NCBI RefSeq assembly: GCF_003586445.1
Contig: NZ_CP030028.1
Location: 1,936,501 to 2,000,500, forward strand
DNA: 64,000 nt
Source: Bacillus sp. Y1
Lineage (GTDB): Bacteria > Bacillota > Bacilli > Bacillales > Cytobacillaceae
Direction of reading: 5' to 3'
The number at the start of each line of letters is the position of its first letter. Position 1 is the first letter of the stretch. The notes below the pieces were generated by a model, which saw nothing but the letters and a program-made list of their open reading frames with translations, searched no databases and was not told the origin of the DNA. Both the position numbers and the translations under genes were made by a program. Below are positions 25,413 through 33,573 of this stretch, piece after piece.

Positions 25413-26702
25413 TTAGAAATAGCTAATCAATGGTTCTAATTGGTTATCCCACACCCATTTAGGGCTGTATCGCTGTCGTGCGAGTGTTTTTGCTTTTATC
25501 ACTGGATTTTCCCTCATCATATTTACAATGACCCTAGCATGTTCTTTTAAATAACTTTCCTCTGATGGATTATATGTTTCCTTCGTATCAAATCCAAAAT
25601 TTCTCGCATCCCACTTTATAAAATAAGCATTAAGGTTTTTTCCTAATTCTTCTAATGCAGGAACTCTTTCATTTAAAACCAGGTAATTGCCTTTGCTAGC
25701 CGCTTCTATAACGGTTAAACCAAACGATTCAGAGAACGATGGACATATAAAAAGATTGGATAGACTAAATAGTTCTAAAACAGCGTTCCTTGGGAAACCA
25801 GACTTAAATTCCTTTAAATCAGAAGTGAAAATAATATCTTGATTTGCTAGCCCATAAGTGGCACCTTGAGCCCGGATTAGTGCTTTATAGGTATTACTTG
25901 GAATATCACTGCTTGGAAAATCACAAAATACCACTGAAACGCTTTTTTCCCAGTGCTTTTTTATTGCCCCTCCTAACATAGCTACCTTTTCGAATTTTTT
26001 TGCTAGTGTTAAACGTCCGGGATATACGATTAACACATCGGGACTAAGTAAATCAATTTCTTTTGATAGAATCTGAATTTCATTACTAGCAAAACTTAAA
26101 ATATCTAAACTATTATTTACCACCCTGCATCTTCCCTCAGGTACATTATACTGTTTAGCTAATGCTGAAATACCCGATTGAGTTGGGTAAACATACAGGG
26201 TATTTGGCATGGGGGTATAACGGGCAGAAAAGGGCCATTTTGGATTATTTGGACGATTCACAGGAGCTGAATGGGTAAAGGCAATAAATTTCACTTTTGG
26301 CAATGTTTCCTGAGCCTTACGTATGGCCACGTTGTGAACTAAATGCCAGCCTTGATAATGTATATCATGCATGATACAAACATCAATATCTTGTAATTTA
26401 TCCACCATGTCTTCTGCAATGACATCCGCTTCTTTAAAAAAGGTTTCATGAACTTCCCCGCTTGTTTGGGAGTAGTCCCTCCAATGTATTTGTTGACCAT
26501 CTAGATGATTGATCACTTTTACCCATTCAATCCGTTCATCCAAAAATACACCAAATCGCTCCTCTAGAGGGCAACTCTCGCTTACGAGTACTTTTACTTT
26601 CATACCTGCATCCAATATCATGCGAAGTTGTTCTGCCACAACATTAACCAATGAGTAGGTGCTATTTAGTCCATTAAACATTGTAAGTAGAGCTATTTTC
26701 AT
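25413..26702 (-). CDS. GT4-family glycosyltransferase
   Basis: A 429-residue GT-B retaining glycosyltransferase. The C-terminal donor domain shows VLIVYPGRLTLAKKFEKVA and LFICPSFSESFGLTVIEAAS, which contains the Ex7E motif. The N-terminal acceptor domain is less conserved and has an unusual LLTMFNGLNSTYSLVNVVAE start. No membrane segment. The start follows GGGAGGTAATAA. It lies tail-to-tail with the GT2 operon and downstream of the Thr-rich surface protein gene, so a role in glycosylating that protein or spore polysaccharide is a reasonable inference. Confidence 0.88.
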   Translation of the reverse strand: MKIALLTMFNGLNSTYSLVNVVAEQLRMILDAGMKVKVLVSESCPLEERFGVFLDERIEWVKVINHLDGQQIHWRDYSQTSGEVHETFFKEADVIAEDMVDKLQDIDVCIMHDIHYQGWHLVHNVAIRKAQETLPKVKFIAFTHSAPVNRPNNPKWPFSARYTPMPNTLYVYPTQSGISALAKQYNVPEGRCRVVNNSLDILSFASNEIQILSKEIDLLSPDVLIVYPGRLTLAKKFEKVAMLGGAIKKHWEKSVSVVFCDFPSSDIPSNTYKALIRAQGATYGLANQDIIFTSDLKEFKSGFPRNAVLELFSLSNLFICPSFSESFGLTVIEAASKGNYLVLNERVPALEELGKNLNAYFIKWDARNFGFDTKETYNPSEESYLKEHARVIVNMMRENPVIKAKTLARQRYSPKWVWDNQLEPLISYF

Positions 26703-26848
26703 TTATTTATTACCTCCCTGGTGAAATAAGACATAATAATATATACGGTTAATACGCTTCTTGTGATAACTAATAAAGGTATGAATTAATACTATTATTT
26801 CTCTTAAAGTTTGATTTTTGTAACTCATTCGTTTGTCCTAATAAAAAG

Positions 26849-26877
26849 AGGTATAGCCAATGTAGATTGGAATACCT
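26849..26877 (-). terminator. Terminator of the Thr-rich protein gene
   Basis: AGGTATAGCCAAT (26849-26861) pairs with ATTGGAATACCT (26866-26877), with a leftward CTTTTTATT tract. The 330-bp interval 26703-27032 shows nothing else convincing. Confidence 0.7.
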
Positions 26878-27032
26878 CAATGCCTCCTTATTGATGATTG
26901 CTCATCGGTTTCCAGAAAAGAAAGGATGTTTCCTTAACAAATAGATAAGACATAAGTTTTCTATTACACTTTCTATTATATTTAGTAATGCAAGTGTTCT
27001 TGTAAATTTGGATTAGAAACAAGATTCATTGA

Positions 27033-27464
27033 TTAATTCCAAATATTTGCAAATGCATCGAGTCCAGTGGTACTTGTAGCGGTTTGAGTAGTACTAGTAG
27101 TAGTGGTAGTACTAGTAGTAGTAGTAGTAGTAGTTGATGTTGAAATAAAATCGAGAATATTTTCAAATTTGAATTGAAGTAACATTTCTTTTTTAATAAT
27201 GGTTTTCAACATTCCTTCTACTTCACGGTTAACTTGTAACAACTCAGCAAGACTTCCTGCAACAATATTTGGGTTAACTTGTGTTCCTCCATCATCTACT
27301 AGAGTACCTAATGCTCCTTGAACCTTTTCGGCTTCTGCATTGATTAGATGTGCTAAGCCAAGTTCTTCAAATGCAATTGAAGCTAGTAGTAAGAGAACTA
27401 CTTGTTCAGAATCAAGACCATCAATTGGGTTGATCCCATTGGAAGGTGTGTTTGGAAAAGACAT
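27033..27464 (-). CDS. Putative spore-surface protein with Thr/Ser-rich tail
   Basis: A 143-residue protein. Residues 20-105 form a helical domain (LLLASIAFEELGLAHLINAE, AEKVQGALG, KKEMLLQFKFENILDF). Residues 108-133 are almost only Thr and Ser, encoded by a GTA/GTG repeat. The domain recurs in the gene at 28786; from memory such domains occur in predicted spore-surface proteins of Bacillus and Paenibacillus. The Thr tract is an obvious O-glycosylation substrate next to many glycosyltransferase genes (inference). There is no signal peptide, as expected for a mother-cell-made spore protein. ATG after AAGGAGATG. Confidence 0.75.
   Translation of the reverse strand: MSFPNTPSNGINPIDGLDSEQVVLLLLASIAFEELGLAHLINAEAEKVQGALGTLVDDGGTQVNPNIVAGSLAELLQVNREVEGMLKTIIKKEMLLQFKFENILDFISTSTTTTTTTSTTTTTSTTQTATSTTGLDAFANIWN
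27085..27136. repeat. Triplet microsatellite encoding the Thr/Ser tract
   Basis: An imperfect (GTA)n/(TAC)n run inside the coding sequence. Slippage would change tract length in whole codons, so it would alter the number of Thr residues without breaking the frame. Confidence 0.8.
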
Positions 27465-27799
27465 TTAAATTTACATCTCCTTTTTTTTTATTTTTTACAA
27501 TAGTAGAGTATTTAGATTTTCCTTGGTTTGCTTGGACATTTATAAGATTTTCAAAAATTTATTTCCTATAAAGTCTATTGGATATCCCTCCTTCCTTTAT
27601 TTCTTTTTAGTTTATTCCTCCCTTGTAATATGGATCGGGCTTGTATCGTATAAATCTAAAATTATTTACACTTTTTATTTAATAAGATTGGGTTGTTGAA
27701 CTTACGATTCAAAAGGAACATAAATTTATTGTTGCCATACAATATTAGAGAATAGTCTATAAATGTATTCCTCATTTTATAAAGAGAATAGGTGAAGTT
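27465..27799. other. AT-rich divergent intergenic region
   Basis: This 335-bp gap separates the divergent Thr-rich protein and DUF7164-like genes. It is very AT-rich, with a T-run at 27481-27497. I see no hairpin, small gene or clear sigma-A promoter; the promoters for both genes should lie here. Confidence 0.5.
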
Positions 27800-28648
27800 A
27801 TGAAAAGGGCTTTAGTTGTTTTTCTTGAAGATAAACCTCACTTGATGCTTCAGTTTGGCTGCTTATACACATCTTTTAAATATATTGAAACAAATGACAC
27901 TGATATGGTTGTTTTCGGGACTTCCCAAGCACTTAAAAAAGTACCAGATGATTGTATTAAAGTAATATATAAGCCGATAAGTTATCAAGGTGAATGGAAA
28001 AATTATCATTATATTAATTCAATCAGCTGTTTGGCTAATGAATGTTCGAATTTTTTAGATCACTATGATTTAGTTCTGAGAACTGACGCCGATACCTTTT
28101 TAACACCAGCATGGAACAACTATTATCCAATGTTTTATACCTGTGGCAGGGGTGGGTACGTTAATAATGAGGACACAAAGGACAGGCTCCATAGAATTAC
28201 TAATAAACTAGGACTCAAACATAGGGGAGTCCATAACATCGGTTCAACGCATTATGGTTATGGACCATTAGTAAGGGAAGTATGTAAGGAAACTGTAAGG
28301 GTTGCCAAACATATTTTGAATAATGAGTTTATAGATGGCCCCGGACAGTGGCCAGGTTGGTATTCTGGTGTAACCTCTATGTACAGCTCAGAAATTGCAG
28401 TAAACCATTATGTGGAAAAAGTTATTATAGATGGTGAAAAATTAGACTATCCGTCAAGTTCAGGATCTGACGTACTGAAACATCCTCATATTCACTGTTG
28501 GCATACAAATGAAAGATTTTCAAAATTCCAATATGAAGCAGGACAATATGACAACATTCTCATGGATGATTTAGATCTTACAATTGTAAAGGATTATTGT
28601 CTTTATATAGGATTAAAGGCGAAAAAGGAAATGCCCTGGCTTCTGTGA
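27800..28648 (+). CDS. DUF7164-like putative glycosyltransferase
   Basis: A 282-residue cytoplasmic protein. YDLVLRTDADTFLTPAW holds a DxD-like metal site typical of GT-A enzymes, and GPGQWPGWYSGVTSMYSSEI and HPHIHCWHTNERFSKFQY are further conserved-looking blocks. It resembles the DUF7164 family (recollection, not a search). It lies between the two paralogous surface-protein genes, which supports a glycosylation role. The start follows AGGTGAAGTT. Confidence 0.65.
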   Translation: MKRALVVFLEDKPHLMLQFGCLYTSFKYIETNDTDMVVFGTSQALKKVPDDCIKVIYKPISYQGEWKNYHYINSISCLANECSNFLDHYDLVLRTDADTFLTPAWNNYYPMFYTCGRGGYVNNEDTKDRLHRITNKLGLKHRGVHNIGSTHYGYGPLVREVCKETVRVAKHILNNEFIDGPGQWPGWYSGVTSMYSSEIAVNHYVEKVIIDGEKLDYPSSSGSDVLKHPHIHCWHTNERFSKFQYEAGQYDNILMDDLDLTIVKDYCLYIGLKAKKEMPWLL

Positions 28649-28718
28649 TTCGAGCGCTAGAAATACTTGTAATGAAAATTAGCTGTTAATAAAAGATAAA
28701 CGGGCTTGGAAAGACGTC

Positions 28719-28746
28719 ACATAGAGGGATAAAAAAACATAAATTA
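28719..28746 (+). promoter_or_regulatory. Candidate sigma-K promoter
   Basis: AC (28719-28720) and CATAAATTA (28738-28746, fitting CATAnnnTA) are 17 bp apart, about 40 bp before the His/Cys-rich protein start. This is the mother-cell sigma-K pattern expected for a late spore coat or exosporium gene. Weak consensus, so tentative. Confidence 0.35.
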
Positions 28747-28785
28747 AAAAAGAAATTAGATAGACTTAAAGGAGGATCCTAATCT

Positions 28786-29232
28786 ATGAGTATGCCATCC
28801 ATTCCAAAAGAACCTCACCGTCCCGATAAAAAAGAAGTTGTCATTGATTTACTTGAATCCATTGCATTAGAAGAAATTGCATTGTCACATATTATGAATG
28901 CCGAGGCAGAAAAAATACAGGCGTTTGTAGGGGAGTGCTTGGATTTCCCTACCTGTCCTTCCAATGAAGAAATTCTTTTGTTTAATAAATCTGCGGGGAG
29001 ATTATTGGAAACAGTCGTTATGAAGGAATGGTTATTATTAAACAAACTACAAGACGTACTTGAATTCGCTAGTAGATTTAAATGTTTCAAAAAACATCAT
29101 GACCATCATAAACCTTGTTGTTGTCACGATGAATGTAAATGTAAAAATAAACGTTGTTTACAATGTGGTAAGCACGAATGCCATTGTAAACATCATCTAG
29201 TCAAGGATGATTATTTCGATTGTGAGGAATAG
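28786..29232 (+). CDS. Putative spore-surface protein with His/Cys-rich tail
   Basis: A 148-residue paralogue of the Thr-rich protein. Residues 20-95 share the helical domain (SIALEEIALSHIMNAEAEKI, then VVMKEWLLLNKLQDVLEF). From residue 100 the chain is Cys/His/Lys-rich (FKKHHDHHKPCCCHDECKCK and CLQCGKHECHCKHH), with 10 Cys and 10 His in about 40 residues. This could bind metal or form disulfide cross-links, as in insoluble coat or exosporium layers. The start follows AAAGGAGG. The gene at 29257 follows closely and is probably co-expressed. Confidence 0.75.
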   Translation: MSMPSIPKEPHRPDKKEVVIDLLESIALEEIALSHIMNAEAEKIQAFVGECLDFPTCPSNEEILLFNKSAGRLLETVVMKEWLLLNKLQDVLEFASRFKCFKKHHDHHKPCCCHDECKCKNKRCLQCGKHECHCKHHLVKDDYFDCEE

Positions 29233-29256
29233 ATTTTAATAAGTAAGGTGATAGGT

Positions 29257-29709
29257 ATGTTAGGCGACACCAATACCTCTATAAATGTATATAACCTGGA
29301 ATCAAGTATTAAAATGTTAGATTCTATACTTTTGTATCAAACATCTTTATTAAATATGTTGAAGGCAATGAATGAGAATGAGTTTTGTGACACGGTACTT
29401 ATACAAACAATCTATCAGATTCTAAGTGCATCATATGAATATATCCGATTATTAATACGCAGATTTGATTATTTACAATTAAACGAGTATCATTGTTCAC
29501 TTCAAATCGATGTTATTAATAAATTCGAGAATTATTATGAGAGTGTCTATATATTTTCTGGCAAGTTACATTCATCTCCTTATTTTCGAAAGGTTATTTC
29601 GGAATTAACAAGTATTATTCTTCGTGAACTCAGTGAACTGAAAAAATTTATTAAGTACCATAAAGATGAAAATAACATTAAATTATTGTGGAGATCTGAC
29701 TTCGTTTAA
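29257..29709 (+). CDS. Hypothetical helical protein in the spore-surface locus
   Basis: A 150-residue, largely alpha-helical, soluble protein (SIKMLDSILLYQTSLLNMLK; SYEYIRLLIRRFDYLQLNEY; late SELTSIILRELSELKKFIKY). I do not recognise it. ATG 29257 lies six bases after AAGGTG and is preferred over the GTG at 29248, which is part of that site. It starts 24 bp after the His/Cys-rich gene, so a shared transcript is likely. Confidence 0.65.
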   Translation: MLGDTNTSINVYNLESSIKMLDSILLYQTSLLNMLKAMNENEFCDTVLIQTIYQILSASYEYIRLLIRRFDYLQLNEYHCSLQIDVINKFENYYESVYIFSGKLHSSPYFRKVISELTSIILRELSELKKFIKYHKDENNIKLLWRSDFV

Positions 29710-29752
29710 ATAATAAGCGAAGTTTTAATATTTGAAATAAGGGAGTATGAAA

Positions 29753-29804
29753 AGGGGGAACACAATGTATCGAAACTTAAGGAAATGGGAGGAGTGTTCC
29801 CCCT
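29753..29804. repeat. 11-bp perfect inverted repeat
   Basis: AGGGGGAACAC (29753-29763) and GTGTTCCCCCT (29794-29804) are exact reverse complements 30 bp apart. No T-tract follows. It could be a weak terminator, an operator pair or a remnant of a mobile end. Confidence 0.5.
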
Positions 29805-29909
29805 CGAATGAAAAAAGGAAACAAAGCTAATGATAAGAGAGAATATAAAGCAACAAGTAATGTTTTTTTACTTGTTTTTTTTTATAACGAGGACTATAGT
29901 TATCTAGTA

Positions 29910-29928
29910 ATGACAGATGTCAAGACAG
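29910..29928. promoter_or_regulatory. Candidate NiaR operator
   Basis: ATGACAGATGTCAAGACAG, with GACA/TGTC half-sites, lies 16 bp upstream of the niaP-like start and overlaps the expected promoter. NiaR (YrxA) sites in Bacillus have similar TGTC/GACA spacing. Based on memory of the motif, so tentative. Confidence 0.4.
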
Positions 29929-29944
29929 AAGGAGGGTTACATAG

Positions 29945-31144
29945 TTGGAAAATAAAACAATTTCACAAAAGAAATTACTCGGCATTGCAGGTCTTGGTTG
30001 GATGTTTGATGCGATGGATGTCGGGATGCTTTCTTTCATTATTGCAGCTCTAAATGCTGATTGGGGATTAACGCCTGAACAAATGGGTTGGATTGGAAGT
30101 GTGAACTCAATAGGGATGGCTGTTGGTGCACTCGTATTTGGTATTTGGGCTGATCGAATTGGAAGAAAGAATATTTTTATTATTACACTTCTATTATTCT
30201 CATTAGCGAGCGGAGCTTCAGCCTTTACTACCACTTTAGCAGCTTTTCTCGTTTTGCGCTTCTTTGTAGGAATGGGGTTGGGAGGAGAATTACCTGTTGC
30301 CTCAACACTTGTTTCTGAAAGTGTACCAGCTAAAGATCGTGGACGTGTTGTTGTACTACTTGAAAGCTTTTGGGCATTCGGGTGGCTATTATCTGCACTT
30401 ATTTCGTACTTTGTTATACCATCCTATGGTTGGAAAATTGCCTTGATTATTAGTGCAATTCCAGCGCTTTATGCGCTATATTTACGATTAAAATTACCAG
30501 ATTCACCAGCTTTCTCAAAAAAGAAGGTAGAAAAAAGAACGGTGCTTCAAAATATCCAAGACGTATGGTCAAAAGATTATTCACGTTCTACCTTTGTATT
30601 ATGGGTTGTTTGGTTTACCGTTGTATTCTCTTATTACGGTATGTTTTTATGGTTACCGAGCGTGATGGTCATGAAGGGTTTTAGCATGATCAAGAGCTTC
30701 GAATATGTGCTAATCATGACCTTAGCTCAATTACCAGGTTACTTTACAGCTGCATGGCTAATTGAAAAACTAGGTCGTAAATTTGTATTAGTTACATATT
30801 TATTAGGAACAGCAGCTTCGGCACTAGTGTTCGGAAATGCCGAAACGACTGCCGTCTTAATGACAGCGGGAATTCTATTATCGTTCTTTAATCTAGGTGC
30901 ATGGGGGGCATTATATGCTTACACTCCAGAACAATATCCAGCTGTAATTCGTGGGACAGGCTCTGGGATGGCCGCTTCGATCGGCCGTGTGGGTGGAATT
31001 CTTGGTCCATTACTAGTAGGATCTCTGGTTGCTGCAGGCTATTCTATCGGATTTATTTTTACGATATTCTGTATTAGTATCGTTGTGGGTGTGGTAGTCT
31101 TAGCGTTATTTGGCAGAGAGACAAAACAAATTGAATTAACGTAA
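29945..31144 (+). CDS. niaP: MFS transporter, niacin permease NiaP-like
   Basis: A 399-residue 12-helix major facilitator. It closely matches the Bacillus YceI/NiaP sequence as I know it: KLLGIAGLGWMFDAMDVGML at the start, GALVFGIWADRIGRKNIFII (MFS motif A), RFFVGMGLGGELPVASTLVS and LESFWAFGWLLSALISYFVI. NiaP imports nicotinate/nicotinamide for NAD salvage. TTG start eight bases after GGAGGG. A candidate NiaR operator precedes it. Monocistronic with a terminator. Confidence 0.88.
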   Translation: MENKTISQKKLLGIAGLGWMFDAMDVGMLSFIIAALNADWGLTPEQMGWIGSVNSIGMAVGALVFGIWADRIGRKNIFIITLLLFSLASGASAFTTTLAAFLVLRFFVGMGLGGELPVASTLVSESVPAKDRGRVVVLLESFWAFGWLLSALISYFVIPSYGWKIALIISAIPALYALYLRLKLPDSPAFSKKKVEKRTVLQNIQDVWSKDYSRSTFVLWVVWFTVVFSYYGMFLWLPSVMVMKGFSMIKSFEYVLIMTLAQLPGYFTAAWLIEKLGRKFVLVTYLLGTAASALVFGNAETTAVLMTAGILLSFFNLGAWGALYAYTPEQYPAVIRGTGSGMAASIGRVGGILGPLLVGSLVAAGYSIGFIFTIFCISIVVGVVVLALFGRETKQIELT

Positions 31145-31153
31145 ATTCTACGT

Positions 31154-31188
31154 AACCTGTTCCTAAATAAATGGATACAGGTTTTTCT
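31154..31188 (+). terminator. Rho-independent terminator
   Basis: AACCTGT (31154-31160) pairs with ACAGGTT (31177-31183), then T's. Ends niaP. Confidence 0.75.
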
Positions 31189-31302
31189 TTTTACTTAAAA
31201 TAGTAGTGTTCTTTATAATAAACCATATCAATCAGTTTACTTCCCATCACGTAAGGAATATACTATGATCAATACATCACAAACTTTTAGGAGACGATAC
31301 AC

Positions 31303-31980
31303 ATGACAGATCATTCGAAAAAAAGAGAAGAAGTTCTAGAGGCCTTTCTTTTCAGACATGCGACAAAATCCTTCGATGCTTCCAAAAAAATCAGCGATGA
31401 GGACTTTCAGTATATACTTGAAGCAGGGAGATTATCGCCAAGCTCTGTTGGATATGAACCATGGAAATTTGTTGTTGTTCAGAATGCTGCCTTAAGAGAA
31501 AAATTAAGGGAAGTGTCCTGGGGAGCACAAGGCCAGCTTCCAACAGCTAGCCATTTTGTTGTGATTTTAGCTAGAACCATTAAAGATACGAAATATGATT
31601 CAGAGTATGTTAGACATCAAATGCTAGAGGTGAAAAAATTTCCTGAAGAGCTTTTTGGGAAAATTTTAGAAAGGTATAAAACCTTTCAGGAAGACGATCT
31701 TCACTTATTGGATAATGAAAGAACGATGTTGGATTGGGCTGGAAAGCAAACGTATATTGCTTTAGCAAATATGATGACAGCAGCGGCTTTAATTGGAATT
31801 GATTCCTGTCCGATTGAAGGATTTAGTTTTGATCAAGTACAAAAGATTCTGGAAGAGGAAAACTTACTCGAAGATGGACATTTGGCTGTTTCTGTTATGG
31901 TAGCGTTTGGTTATAGAGAGAAGGAACCTCGATCAAAAATTAGAAAAGACATGAAGGATATCGTTCAGTGGATTGAGTAG
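31303..31980 (+). CDS. NAD(P)H-dependent nitroreductase (YfkO-like)
   Basis: A 225-residue FMN oxidoreductase of the NfsB/nitroreductase family. FRHATKSFDASKKISDEDF and EAGRLSPSSVGYEPWKFVVV form the FMN-binding start, and a DWAGKQTYIALANMMTAAAL helix and IDSCPIEGF follow. It closely resembles B. subtilis YfkO, which reduces nitroaromatics and quinones. The start follows TAGGAGACGATACAC. Monocistronic. Confidence 0.88.
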   Translation: MTDHSKKREEVLEAFLFRHATKSFDASKKISDEDFQYILEAGRLSPSSVGYEPWKFVVVQNAALREKLREVSWGAQGQLPTASHFVVILARTIKDTKYDSEYVRHQMLEVKKFPEELFGKILERYKTFQEDDLHLLDNERTMLDWAGKQTYIALANMMTAAALIGIDSCPIEGFSFDQVQKILEEENLLEDGHLAVSVMVAFGYREKEPRSKIRKDMKDIVQWIE

Positions 31981-31994
31981 AATGTGTATATATG

Positions 31995-32034
31995 AAATGG
32001 AGAAAGAACCATTGTGTTCTTTCTCCATTTTTTT
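31995..32034 (+). terminator. Strong terminator
   Basis: AAATGGAGAAAGAAC (31995-32009) pairs over 15 bp with 32016-32030, followed by T's. Ends the nitroreductase gene. Confidence 0.92.
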
Positions 32035-32131
32035 GACAATAAGATTATAGGAAATCCAGGAATCATGATGTGGAAAATGGTTTGTTGTGAGAAAATAGAA
32101 AAATATTACATATAAAGAGGTGAGGATAAGA

Positions 32132-32635
32132 ATGAATCGAGTCATGGTGATTGGGGTATCGGCTGGTGTTGGGAAATCGACGTTTGCTAGGAAGCTTGGA
32201 CAGAAGCTACATATCCCCGTTTATCATCTAGATACTTACTTCTGGAAATCAGGTTGGATCGAGGCTTCAAATGAAGAATTTTTTGAAGCTCAAAGAAAGC
32301 TTGTGGAGAAAGAAACGTGGATCATTGAAGGAAATTACACAAAAACAATTCATATCAGAGAATCCAGCTGCGATACAGTTATTTATTTAGAACTCCCCTT
32401 ACGTTCTTGTCTTTACCGAGTAGTGAAGCGATTCCTTACAAACATTGGACATACGAGGCCAGATATGACGATCGGCTGCAAAGAGAAGCTAGATTGGAAA
32501 TTTACCAAATTTATTATATTCACCTATTTTACTAGGAAAGAAAAAATGAGAGAAAGACTGAAACAATACGAGTCAATTGGGAAAAAAGTAGTTGTATTAA
32601 AAACAAAGAAAGAAATTAGCTCCTATTTCAATTAG
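32132..32635 (+). CDS. P-loop nucleotide kinase-like protein
   Basis: A 167-residue P-loop protein of the same FlaR/topology-modulation-like family as the gene at 5064. Walker A is GVSAGVGKST, followed by the characteristic VYHLDTYFWKSGW and a late TWIIEGNYTKTI and RSCLYRVVKRF. The substrate is unknown. ATG 32132 is chosen over 32120 because AGAGGTGAGGA lies just upstream. No partner genes. Confidence 0.85.
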   Translation: MNRVMVIGVSAGVGKSTFARKLGQKLHIPVYHLDTYFWKSGWIEASNEEFFEAQRKLVEKETWIIEGNYTKTIHIRESSCDTVIYLELPLRSCLYRVVKRFLTNIGHTRPDMTIGCKEKLDWKFTKFIIFTYFTRKEKMRERLKQYESIGKKVVVLKTKKEISSYFN

Positions 32636-32721
32636 GTGAACTACACGAGGGCAATTCACTAAATATTGACCAATTCTGAAACAAATAGAGGGAGGAATGC
32701 ATAGAACTTAGTAATATTTTG

Positions 32722-32748
32722 AAGGCTCCTTTCGAAGAAAGGAGCCTT
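32722..32748 (-). terminator. Hairpin ending the leftward glycan operon
   Basis: AAGGCTCCTTTC (32722-32733) pairs with GAAAGGAGCCTT (32737-32748), 12 bp with a 3-nt loop. It overlaps the GT2 stop region; the T-tract is weak in both directions. Confidence 0.7.
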
Positions 32749-33529
32749 ATCTTATAGGAATTAATTGTTTAAGATGCTTCCATCCGTTTTCATACTCGAT
32801 AAACTCAGGTTCATATTTATTTCCCCAGCGTTTTAAGTTATCTCGTACAATCCATTCATATACCTCACCGTATACAGATAAATTATTTGTCTGGTTGTGT
32901 TGATGTCTTCTATGATTCAATAAAGTGTCATTTACCCAACCAATTTGATAATTATTTTCTAACAGACGAGAAAGAATTCGAATATCTTCCGCATAACGAC
33001 CGTCCCAAGGATCATCTACTGGCCATCCTCCAATACTTTTTAGTGTATTTGTCCGATAAAATCTAGGCCAAACAGATTGGTTTGATAATAGAAAATCATA
33101 TTGATTTGAAAATCCTCTACCTTTGACTATTTTAGATTTAATATGGTTTCTCCTTTGTGTCACTATGTTAAGATTTCCTCCCAAGACAGCTACTTTATTT
33201 GAGTTGTTTTCCATCTCATCTACGAAAACTTCAAGAGTATTTTGTGGAAACCAATCATCTGCATCTAGTGTGATAACATAAGAAGTATTTACAAAGTTTA
33301 GTCCAAAATTTAGTGATTTAGATTGGCCGATATTTTTTTGATTATGTAATAGGTTTATTTTTTCGTTACCTAAATAAGATTCAATGATTGATAAGCTGTT
33401 ATCAGTGGATGCATCATTGATTAAAAGTAGGTTCCATCTATCGAAAGTTTGCGAAACGATGGATTCTATTGCATCTTTTACGTAATTTCCGGGGTTAAAA
33501 AAAGGAATCATCACCGTGACTTTTCTCAA
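32747..33529 (-). CDS. GT2 glycosyltransferase
   Basis: A ~260-residue single-module GT-A enzyme: VTVMIPFFNPGNYVKDAIES, LLINDASTDNSLSIIESYLG, the metal site VITLDADDWFP, and a C-terminal DPWDGRYAEDIRILSRLLEN with the likely ED base. It resembles the pair at 40071 and 40907. Start TTG 33529 lies six bases after AGAAGGTG; the GTG at 33538 sits inside that site. It ends a leftward cluster with the epimerases and dehydrogenase. Confidence 0.88.
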   Translation of the reverse strand: MRKVTVMIPFFNPGNYVKDAIESIVSQTFDRWNLLLINDASTDNSLSIIESYLGNEKINLLHNQKNIGQSKSLNFGLNFVNTSYVITLDADDWFPQNTLEVFVDEMENNSNKVAVLGGNLNIVTQRRNHIKSKIVKGRGFSNQYDFLLSNQSVWPRFYRTNTLKSIGGWPVDDPWDGRYAEDIRILSRLLENNYQIGWVNDTLLNHRRHQHNQTNNLSVYGEVYEWIVRDNLKRWGNKYEPEFIEYENGWKHLKQLIPIR

Positions 33530-33546
33530 ATCTTTCACCTTCTTTT

Positions 33547-33573
33547 AGGTGTCAGGGGTTATGCCTGACACCT
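33547..33573. repeat. Palindromic intergenic repeat
   Basis: AGGTGTCAGG (33547-33556) and CCTGACACCT (33564-33573) form a 10-bp stem around GGTTATG. GGTGTCAGGC-type palindromes recur in Bacillus intergenic regions, and a related GGTGACAGACACC piece occurs near 14019-14031. It may be a dispersed repeat rather than a terminator, since no T-run follows. Confidence 0.5.

Noticed and set aside
27085..27136. CRISPR-like or tandem DNA repeat
   Set aside because: It is a triplet microsatellite inside a reading frame, with no spacers and no cas genes nearby.
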